Position numbers and translations under genes: made by a program
The notes under the pieces: generated by a model
What the model was told of the DNA's origin: nothing
Seen by the model: only the letters and a program-made list of their open reading frames with translations
Databases searched by the model: none
Assembly (NCBI GenBank): GCA_014879765.1
Contig: JACSRL010000483.1
Location: 1-10,888 of the forward strand
Direction: 5' to 3'
Length of the DNA: 10,888 nt
Origin: Anaerolinea sp.
Lineage (GTDB): Bacteria; Chloroflexota; Anaerolineae; JAAEKA01
Shown here: piece by piece, positions 5,722-10,888 of the stretch
Position numbering within the stretch: position 1 is the first letter of the stretch
Layout of the letters: every line of letters begins with the position of its first letter

Positions 5722-6972
5722 CTAAGTCAGACGCACGAACTTGCGCCGGCCCACCTGCAGCACCTGCTCCTCGCCGGTGGGGGCCAGCTCCAGCTTGATG
5801 TCGCTGACGGTCTGGCCGTTGAGCTTGACGCCGCCCTGCTCCACCAGCCGGCGGCCCTCGCTGTTGCTGCTGACCAGGCCGGCCTCCTTGAGCAGGGCCA
5901 GCAAGCCGATGGGGCCGGCCAGCGCCAGCTCCGGCATATCGTCGGGCAGCTCGCGCTGCTGGAAAACGGTGCGGAAGTGCTCCTCGGCCGCCACGGCTGC
6001 CTCGTCGCCGTGGAAGATGCTGACGATCTCGCTGGCCAGCGCCATTTTCAGATCGCGCGGGTGGCGGCTGCCGTCGGCCAGCGCCTGCTCAGTTTCAGCC
6101 ACCTGCGCCGGCAGCCAGCGGGTGGCCAGCCTGAAGTAGAGCGGCATGGCATGGTCGGGGATCGACATCACCTTGCCGTACATGTCGGCCGGCGCGGCCA
6201 GGATCGGGATGTCGTTGCCCAGGCTCTTGCTCATCTTGATCTCGCCGTCGGTGCCGGGCAGGATGTCCACGATCAGCGCCACCTGCGGCTTCTGGCCCAG
6301 AGCCTGTTGCAGCTTGCGGCCGGCGATCAGGATGTTGAAGAGCTGATCGGTGCCGCCGATCTGCACGTCGGTCTCCTGCGCCACCGCGTCGTAGGCCTGC
6401 ATCAGCGCGTAGAAGGTCTCTTGCAGGAAGATCGGCTCGCCCTTGTCGAAGCGTTTGGCGAAGTTCTCGCGCTGGAGAAACTGCTGCACGGTGAAGTTCT
6501 GCCCGATCTGGATCAGGTCCAGCAGGCGCAGGCCGGCCAGCCATTCGCCGTTGTGGCGCACGATGGTCTTGTCGCGGTCCAGGATCTTGTAGGCCTGCTC
6601 GACATAGGTACGGGCATTTTCCTCGACCTCGGCCTCGGTCAGCACCGGCCGCGTCTTGTCCTTGTCGCTGGGGTCGCCCACCAGGCTGGTGTAGGAGCCG
6701 ATCAGGAAGGTCACATCATGGCCCAGATCCTGGAACTGGCGCAGCTTGCGCATGGTGATGGTGTGGCCCAGGTGCAGGTCAGGCTTGCGCGGGTCATAGC
6801 CGCAGTAGATGCGCAGGGGCCGGCCGGTCTGTTTGGCCTCGATCAGCCGCTGGCGCAGCTCGGCCGTCATCTTCTGTTTCATCTCCTCGTCGCCGTAGTT
6901 GGTGCCTTGCATCAGCCAGGCGACCTGCTCGTCGATGGACAGGCTCGTTGGGTCTTGGATGGGGGTGATCAT
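5722..6972 (-). CDS. tyrS: Tyrosyl-tRNA synthetase
   Basis: A 416-residue class I synthetase that charges tRNA-Tyr with tyrosine using ATP, in the cytoplasm. The HIGH-type motif is HLGH at 67-70 within 'YCGYDPRKPDLHLGH'. The tyrosine-pocket segment QIGGTDQLFNILIAGR is at 204-219, and KMSKS is at 246-250. The C-terminal ~65 residues are an S4-type RNA-binding domain (SEGRRLVEQGGVKLNGQ, then the KFVRL end). Length and domain order are normal for the TyrZ-like branch. The start at 6972 has GGAG about 11 bases upstream, and the gene ends in TAG. The leader contains a strong palindrome (6998-7031). I looked for the conserved T-box sequence and did not see it, so tRNA-sensing control is not supported. 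Confidence 0.97.
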   Translation of the reverse strand: MITPIQDPTSLSIDEQVAWLMQGTNYGDEEMKQKMTAELRQRLIEAKQTGRPLRIYCGYDPRKPDLHLGHTITMRKLRQFQDLGHDVTFLIGSYTSLVGDPSDKDKTRPVLTEAEVEENARTYVEQAYKILDRDKTIVRHNGEWLAGLRLLDLIQIGQNFTVQQFLQRENFAKRFDKGEPIFLQETFYALMQAYDAVAQETDVQIGGTDQLFNILIAGRKLQQALGQKPQVALIVDILPGTDGEIKMSKSLGNDIPILAAPADMYGKVMSIPDHAMPLYFRLATRWLPAQVAETEQALADGSRHPRDLKMALASEIVSIFHGDEAAVAAEEHFRTVFQQRELPDDMPELALAGPIGLLALLKEAGLVSSNSEGRRLVEQGGVKLNGQTVSDIKLELAPTGEEQVLQVGRRKFVRLT

Positions 6973-6997
6973 GGCAGGTGTCTCCGGGTGCTTGCGC

Positions 6998-7031
6998 AGA
7001 CCCTTCGGGTTTTCGGAAACCCGAAGGGTCT
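6998..7031. repeat. 15-bp perfect palindrome in the tyrS leader
   Basis: AGACCCTTCGGGTTT (6998-7012) is perfectly complementary to 7017-7031 around a four-base loop. Skipping a few bases, GCGC(A) at 6994-6998 could extend the stem with (T)GCGC at 7034-7038. No T tract follows on either strand, so it is not a standard terminator. It resembles a REP-like or small palindromic interspersed element, or it could be an RNA structure in the tyrS leader, 26 bases from the start codon. Confidence 0.7.
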
Positions 7032-7046
7032 CGTGCGCTATGAATC

Positions 7047-7071
7047 AAAACGTGGCGCAGCGCGCCACGTT
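7047..7071 (-). terminator. Probable terminator at the end of the secreted-protein region
   Basis: A 10-bp stem (7049-7058 with 7062-7071, three-base loop) is followed on the minus strand by four Ts and then GATT. The stem is strong but the T tract short. It is placed to end transcription arriving from the secreted-protein genes before tyrS. Confidence 0.45.
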
Positions 7072-7111
7072 AACATAAACAAATCGTGTCAATCTCGAAT
7101 CGTGGACGCGT

Positions 7112-7243
7112 TCAACCGGCTGGGGTCGGGGCGTAGCCGCCCCCCAGGTACGAGTAGGTGAGCCCAGAGGTGTCCACGGTGTTCATGATGGCGCTATAGT
7201 AGCACTGAGCGGTTGGTGTGTCAAACCAGCGTGGACCGTAGGT
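7112..7243 (-). pseudogene. Unassigned C-terminal gene remnant
   Basis: This frame is open for 43 codons after a TAA at 7246-7244, and reads TYGPRWFDTPTAQCYYSA, then a segment with LTYSYLGGGY, ending in TGA at 7112. Codon third positions are GC-rich, like the real genes nearby. The same frame continues upstream of the TAA for about 24 codons (containing HDGHPNAASNVTI), so a single base change such as CAA to TAA may have broken a longer gene. There is no start codon with a ribosome-binding site. I do not recognise the family; it may be the tail of another secreted protein. Confidence 0.35.
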
Positions 7244-7301
7244 TTAGATAGTGACGTTGCTGGCCGCGTTGGGGTGGCCGTCATGTCGAGCCGCCGGGTG
7301 G

Positions 7302-8577
7302 TCATCGAGCTTTCAGCAGCAATGGAAGGTACGCTCGTGGCAGCGGCGGCAACGGCAGGCAGCGCCACGTTATGCCGCCGTCATCTGAGCGGTGGTGGCG
7401 CGCGTAGCTGCCTGCCTGGCTCCGTTCCAAGAACAAGCTCAAAGGCGGCGCAGATGAACTGGCGGCGACAGACAGCGCGTCCAGGTGGCCGACGCTGCGC
7501 AACAGGTCTTGCCAGGACAGACCGCCGTCAGTGGAAACACGAAGAATGGCCTTCCTGTAGCTCATAATTGTACGAGATCACGTAAGCTGTGCCGTCGCTC
7601 ACATAACGTGGCGAGAGTTGCAGGTCGTTGGCGCCAACGGCTGGCCCAGGGATCTGGCACGCTGTTCCACCCGGCGGGTAGACGTGACGCCACGTGGCGC
7701 CGGCATCCACACTTTTGAAGATCGCACCTCTTTGCAGGGCAAACACCGTCCTGTCTTCGGCAAACGCCGGCGAGAAGCGCATGTCTGCCGCCCAGCCCGG
7801 ACACAATCCCTCTGTCGAACCGTCCTGCCAGGTGCTGCCCCCGTCGCTGGACCGGATCAGCGCGGTCTGCAACGTGGGGCTGGTGGGGTAGAGGCTGGCG
7901 TAAAGCAGGCGGTCGCTGGCATAGTCGGGCGAGATCGACAGGCCAAGCGCGCCGGTCTCGTTCCATACGGTATCCACCTGGGGAAACCAGGGGCTGTTAT
8001 CCCAGCGCTGGATGTCGGCCTCGAAGTTGATATTTGTCTGCCGTCGGGGCACGAACCACACGTTGGTCTGGTTCGTGAGGTAGAAGCCCACCCAATTCCT
8101 ACAGTAGGCCAGCGACTCGTCGCACATCTGGTCGATGGTCCAGGTGTCACCGCTGTCCACGCTGCGCAGCAGGGCGTGCGTCCTGCCGCCGGTGTACCAC
8201 AGCGCCGCGCGGGCATAGAGGATCAGCCCTTGCGGCGATCTGATCGGCGCGATGGCGAATTGGTGGATAGCGGCATGGTCATACCAGGATTGAGGCCGCA
8301 GGATGGTCTCCCAGTGCTCGCCGCCGTCGCTGCTGCGGTAGAGCGTTTGTGGGTGCGGGGACGTGGAGTCCAGAAAGTAGAATGTTCCATCTTCGGCGAA
8401 GAACGGCGACACCGTAAGTCGGGAATTGCTGGATCAGGGACAGGGCGGCAGACCATCCATTTGCATCGGCCCATCGGCTGTTACAGCCTGCGCCAGCGCT
8501 GGGCGTCAAACGCCTAGCACGCACAACAGGCCAAGCACAACTATGGCTATTCGCATCCAGGGCAATTGGGTGTGCAT
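7302..8577 (-). pseudogene. Secreted Asp-box (BNR) beta-propeller protein, decayed
   Basis: Conceptually ~420 residues: a signal peptide, then a propeller. The start is ATG at 8577, with GGGAGG six bases upstream. The peptide runs MHTQLPWMRIAIVVLGLLCV, then meets TGA at 8508-8506, followed in frame by RPALAQA, a likely cleavage site. A second TGA lies at 8436-8434. The frame then stays open and shows Asp boxes (S-x-D-x-G-x-x-W): SSDGGEHW, SVDSGDTW, SSDGGSTW, SVDAGATW. Near 7554 the frame shifts by one base; after it come STDGGLSW, SDDGGITW and the C-terminus AYLPLLLKAR. Asp-box propellers occur in sialidase-like and photosystem-assembly-like proteins; no sialidase catalytic set is evident. 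The gene follows the glycosidase gene by 14 bases, so the two were probably co-transcribed. Three lesions make sequencing error alone unlikely. Confidence 0.75.
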
Positions 8578-8591
8578 GTCTGGCCTCCCGG

Positions 8592-10124
8592 TCAGGGTGT
8601 TGGCGTACTAGGTCGTGGGCAAGCCCAGGCTTTGCCCAACTCGGTCAGTCGCTTCGGGTTTGGCCCCCAGGGACTGGACGACGTTACATACAGGAAAGTG
8701 GCGGGCCCATCTTGCTTGGTCCACGTAACGAACCAAGCAACGCCATCATATCCTGGGTTCATATCTGGGGCGATAAGCCAAGTGAGAATTGGCTGCATCA
8801 ACTCGTCGCGCACCTGTTGAATGGTTGCAGCAGGAAAATCCTGATACACTCCCAGATAGCCATATTCTGTTACGAGTAGGGGCTTGCCGCGAGTGAGATC
8901 ACATTGTGGTGTCGCACACTCGTGCTGGCCCAAGAAATAGTGGCGGAGTGCGTTTTCAAGGCAAATCCACCATGCAGGGCCAATTGCCTGGTTGGCGCCA
9001 CAGATATTGCCCTGAATGTTCCTGGCGCTGCCTGTCACAGGATACGTGTGAATGTGTACCCCATCCAATCCGACTGGCGGCGTTATTTGGCTCAGTCGCG
9101 CCAGAAAAGCGGTCCACCAAGGATTGGATAGGTCGCCCCGTGTGTAGAACTGGCCGCAACAATAGACTTTGGCTGTTGGATCGCCGGCCTTGATGGCCCT
9201 GTAGATCTCAGCGTATCGATTGGCCGCCAGAGTAGCCATCTGCTGGGTCCAATCAGGCGGCGTCTGGTTGGGTGACACTTTGCAGGCATCGGCTTCCGGT
9301 GTGCCCGGTGTCAAGGTTTTGGCTACCATCCTGCACAGGACACGCGCGCATTGTCCAGGCTCGTTGAACGGCGTCGGTGTCGGAGTGAGCGTGTTCTGGG
9401 GCGGCGCTTGATAGGCGATAGTCCACGGGTGATCGGGTTCGTTGTAGATCAGCCATAGCTTGCCCGGATACGCAGCCGCTTTGGTCGTCAATTCCTGCGG
9501 CGTCCAGTGTCCGTTGGGGTTGACCCAACCCTGGTTAACCACCTCACCGGGCTTGTCAGCGCACCATACCATCGGGATGTAGAACATGTCAGCCATTCGT
9601 CCGCTGCCAGCCCACAGATATTGGTGATCCCAATCGAAGTACCAGTCGCGATTCAAGCGATTGAGATCAGGTGTGGGCTGTTGGCGACCGTCGCCCGCAG
9701 CAAACCCGCGGCCAGCATATCGGTTCTCGCATTGTCCGATCAACGAAAGCGGCAGGTAATACTGGTGGACGGCGGAAATCTCCCGATTCACGACCGGTGA
9801 ACCTGGCGTGGCCGTTGGTGGTGTCGCTGGCGGCTGCGGCGTTTGGTAGGCAGGATCACGTCGCCAGAGTGCGGCAGCCACAACAGGGTCGTCAATGGGT
9901 TGAGGTACAAAGGGTGAGGGGTAAGCCCGCCGAGTGGGTGTGGGTGGGTGCAGCGGGGAGATGAAAGGAGGTGTGGGGGTAGATGTCCGGCTTTGCGCTG
10001 GTTGCGCCAGAGCCGTCGGCTGCGGATGGCCTCCGAACAGCGACAGCAGCGCCAAGGCAGCCAGCGCCATAAGGGCGGCTATGGCCGCGCCAGCTTTTCG
10101 CAATTCCTCACGGTGGTTCTTCAT
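8592..10124 (-). CDS. Secreted clan GH-A-like glycoside hydrolase with Thr-Pro linker
   Basis: A 510-residue protein. Residues 1-41 are a signal peptide (basic start, hydrophobic core, cleavage near TALA-QP). Residues ~45-110 are a Pro/Thr-rich linker, followed by a YYLPLSLIG segment (122-130). The catalytic part (~155-500) resembles Asl1/GH128-like TIM barrels: WYFDWDHQY (161-169), FYIPMVW (181-187), LIYNEPD with Glu229 as likely acid/base, GVHIHTYP (355-362) and LLVTEYGYLG with Glu420 as likely nucleophile. The real substrate is unknown; a beta-glucan is the family's usual target. Between residues ~245 and 290 a second Thr-Pro stretch and a Cys-containing loop interrupt the barrel. AGGAGG seven bases before the ATG supports the start, and a good promoter lies ~70 bases upstream. 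The protein ends in PRPSTPTP, without the LPL terminus of its neighbours. Confidence 0.78.
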   Translation of the reverse strand: MKNHREELRKAGAAIAALMALAALALLSLFGGHPQPTALAQPAQSRTSTPTPPFISPLHPPTPTRRAYPSPFVPQPIDDPVVAAALWRRDPAYQTPQPPATPPTATPGSPVVNREISAVHQYYLPLSLIGQCENRYAGRGFAAGDGRQQPTPDLNRLNRDWYFDWDHQYLWAGSGRMADMFYIPMVWCADKPGEVVNQGWVNPNGHWTPQELTTKAAAYPGKLWLIYNEPDHPWTIAYQAPPQNTLTPTPTPFNEPGQCARVLCRMVAKTLTPGTPEADACKVSPNQTPPDWTQQMATLAANRYAEIYRAIKAGDPTAKVYCCGQFYTRGDLSNPWWTAFLARLSQITPPVGLDGVHIHTYPVTGSARNIQGNICGANQAIGPAWWICLENALRHYFLGQHECATPQCDLTRGKPLLVTEYGYLGVYQDFPAATIQQVRDELMQPILTWLIAPDMNPGYDGVAWFVTWTKQDGPATFLYVTSSSPWGPNPKRLTELGKAWACPRPSTPTP

Positions 10125-10196
10125 GCCTCATCCTCCTGGCCCGCCTGTGAGCTAAGTCCAACACCTGCTTCGTGTCTGCCGTCACGATCGCAGCAG

Positions 10197-10225
10197 ATTA
10201 TCGCGCTGCCTGCGACGCTTGTCAA
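10197..10225 (-). promoter_or_regulatory. Sigma-70-type promoter of the secreted glycosidase gene
   Basis: On the minus strand, a perfect TTGACA (10225-10220) and GATAAT (10202-10197) are separated by exactly 17 bases. Transcription would start near 10190, giving a ~65-base leader before the AGGAGG site and the start at 10124. The next gene downstream begins 14 bases after this one, so the promoter probably served both. Confidence 0.65.
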
Positions 10226-10341
10226 ACGTGCGAGGCGGCTGGGGGCGCGCGTGGAACGACATCCGCGGCTCTTGCCCACTGCCAGCGCCGTTCCTGTGCG
10301 CTCCGTGCAAGCTGCGCGCCAAACGAAATCACAGGACGCGC

Positions 10342-10384
10342 CACAGGTGGAGCCGGCGCATTTTTCGCCGACTCCACCCGTGTG
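10342..10384. other. Strong hairpin in the intergenic region
   Basis: GGTGGAGCCGGCG (10346-10358) pairs with 10366-10378 over 13 positions, with one mismatch that becomes a G-U pair in minus-strand RNA. The loop is seven bases and includes five Ts. CACA (10342-10345) and TGTG (10381-10384) extend the stem past a two-base bulge. No T tract follows on either strand, so it is not a typical terminator. Apart from this hairpin and the promoter, I see nothing else in 10125-10427. Confidence 0.55.
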
Positions 10385-10427
10385 CCAAATCTCCCTCTTT
10401 GCGGCTTAGGCGCAGCGAGCCATACGG

Positions 10428-10556
10428 TCAGCTTTCCGCTTCGCCCACCGGCTCAGTGGCGCCCGTGCCCAGGAAGGCATGGTTGGAAGCAAAGTAGAAC
10501 GTGATCGGCTTCTCGTTGCGCAGCACGTCCAGCACGCCGTCGAATAGGTTGAAGGC
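10428..10556 (-). pseudogene. C-terminal remnant of an unassigned protein
   Basis: A 42-codon open frame between a TGA at 10559-10557 and its own TGA at 10430-10428. It reads AFNLFDGVLDVLRNEKPI, then a segment ending LGTGATEPVGEAES. The pattern 'LRNEKPI ... LGTG ... EPVGE' looks like a conserved protein terminus that I associate with uncharacterised Chloroflexota/cyanobacterial proteins, from memory only. There is no start codon or ribosome-binding site in frame, and the upstream side abuts the end of the Thr-Pro-rich gene. It appears to be the 3' end of a gene whose front was lost or replaced. The function is unknown. Confidence 0.5.
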
Positions 10557-10563
10557 TCATGCC

Positions 10564-10888
10564 TCAACGCAGGATCAACGGCAGCCACAGCCGCGCTGGC
10601 GTGGCGCTGGCCGTTGGCGTCGCCGTGGCGCTGGGGGTCGCTGTGGGCGTCCATGTGCCAGTGGGCGTCGCGGTAGCGGTTGGCGTCGGGCTGGGCGTTG
10701 CGGTCGCGGTAGCGGTCGGTGTGGCCGTTGGCGTCGCAGAAGCCGTCGCGGTCGGTGTTGCCGTCGCCGTGGCGGTCGGACTGGCCGTGGGCGTGGACGT
10801 GTGGGTCGGCGTAGGCTGCCCGGCGCCGCTGGCCACTACTTCGGTGTACTCGCTGATCACCCGGTTCGGCTGATAGGCGCACCATTCG
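10564..10888 (-). CDS. Thr-Pro-rich surface protein, C-terminal part
   Basis: The frame enters from the right edge (WCAYQPNRVISEYTEVV is the first legible stretch) and ends at TGA 10566-10564, so only the last ~107 residues are seen. After a short unique part comes a ~70-residue low-complexity run of Thr, Pro and Ala (PTATATPT-type), then the terminus ARLWLPLILR. Thr-Pro runs of this kind usually act as extended, possibly glycosylated wall- or surface-spanning linkers. The closing WLPLILR matches the AYLPLLLKAR end of the broken propeller gene, which suggests a shared C-terminal signal. The N-terminal domain and its function lie outside the window. Confidence 0.7.
   Translation of the reverse strand, partial: EWCAYQPNRVISEYTEVVASGAGQPTPTHTSTPTASPTATATATPTATASATPTATPTATATATPSPTPTATATPTGTWTPTATPSATATPTASATPARLWLPLILR
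10600..10814. repeat. Degenerate 6-bp coding repeat (Thr-Pro/Thr-Ala)
   Basis: A low-complexity tract built on degenerate hexamers encoding Thr-Pro or Thr-Ala on the minus strand. Purifying pressure appears to act on the amino-acid pattern, since the codons vary while the peptide pattern persists. Such tracts are prone to length change by slippage and to assembly collapse. Confidence 0.75.

Noticed and set aside
7064..7092. A perfect TTGACA (7092-7087, minus strand) as a tyrS promoter
   Set aside because: The hexamer 17 bases downstream is CGTGGC and lies in a hairpin stem. The nearest TATGTT is only nine bases away, so there is no usable -10.
6973..7110. T-box riboswitch upstream of tyrS
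   Set aside because: I could not find the conserved T-box antiterminator sequence or a following T tract; only a simple palindrome is present.
8434..8508. The two TGA codons as evidence of UGA recoding (Trp, Gly or selenocysteine)
   Set aside because: TGA serves as the normal stop of several intact genes here. The long genes show no internal TGA, there is no visible selenocysteine element, and the same gene also carries a frameshift.
10406..10885. A 159-codon minus-strand frame rich in His, Asp and Arg overlapping the Thr-Pro gene
   Set aside because: It is the shifted frame of the Thr-Pro repeat; the other frame gives the expected linker and WLPLILR terminus.

Overview
The window most likely comes from a member of the Chloroflexota (Anaerolineae/Caldilineae-like). 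The grounds are indirect: high GC, secreted proteins with Thr-Pro-rich linkers, C-termini of the form (Y/W)LPL(I/L)L(R/K), a DUF433/DUF5615-type gene pair, and degenerate heptanucleotide repeats between genes. This is inference from style; there is no rRNA or other phylogenetic marker except tyrS. Every gene I accept lies on the minus strand. The long plus-strand open frames are GC-driven shadows.

Layout in coordinate order (transcription runs right to left). 1-535: a small DUF433 antitoxin-like gene with a clear promoter and a 4-base overlap onto a DUF5615-like (PIN-fold) partner. The partner loses family resemblance where a GC-rich direct repeat begins, then leaves the window. 536-4754: two ABC exporter half-transporters, probably one heterodimeric pump. 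The upstream subunit has Asp in place of the catalytic Glu and a ~60-residue insert in its nucleotide-binding domain. The downstream subunit keeps the Glu but has an altered signature (LSVGQ). Between them (2372-2720) lies a composite repeat of heptamers, 68-bp tandem units and a long inverted arm. 4860-5713: a small membrane-anchored helix-hairpin-helix protein with its own promoter and terminator. 5722-6972: tyrS, tyrosyl-tRNA synthetase, with a near-perfect palindrome in its leader.

7040-10888 is an accessory, secreted-protein region. A well-formed promoter (10197-10225) drives a secreted clan GH-A-like glycosidase. About 14 bases downstream is a secreted Asp-box (BNR) beta-propeller gene that is broken by two in-frame TGA codons and one frameshift. 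Two short coding remnants (7112-7243 and 10428-10556) and the 3' end of a Thr-Pro-rich surface protein (10564 to the window edge) suggest a region of ongoing gene turnover.

I see no CRISPR array, no transposase, no tRNA or rRNA, and no multi-gene defence cassette. The points most worth following up are the asymmetric ABC pair with its insert, the composite repeat between its two genes, the shared C-terminal LPL motif, and the decayed secreted genes.
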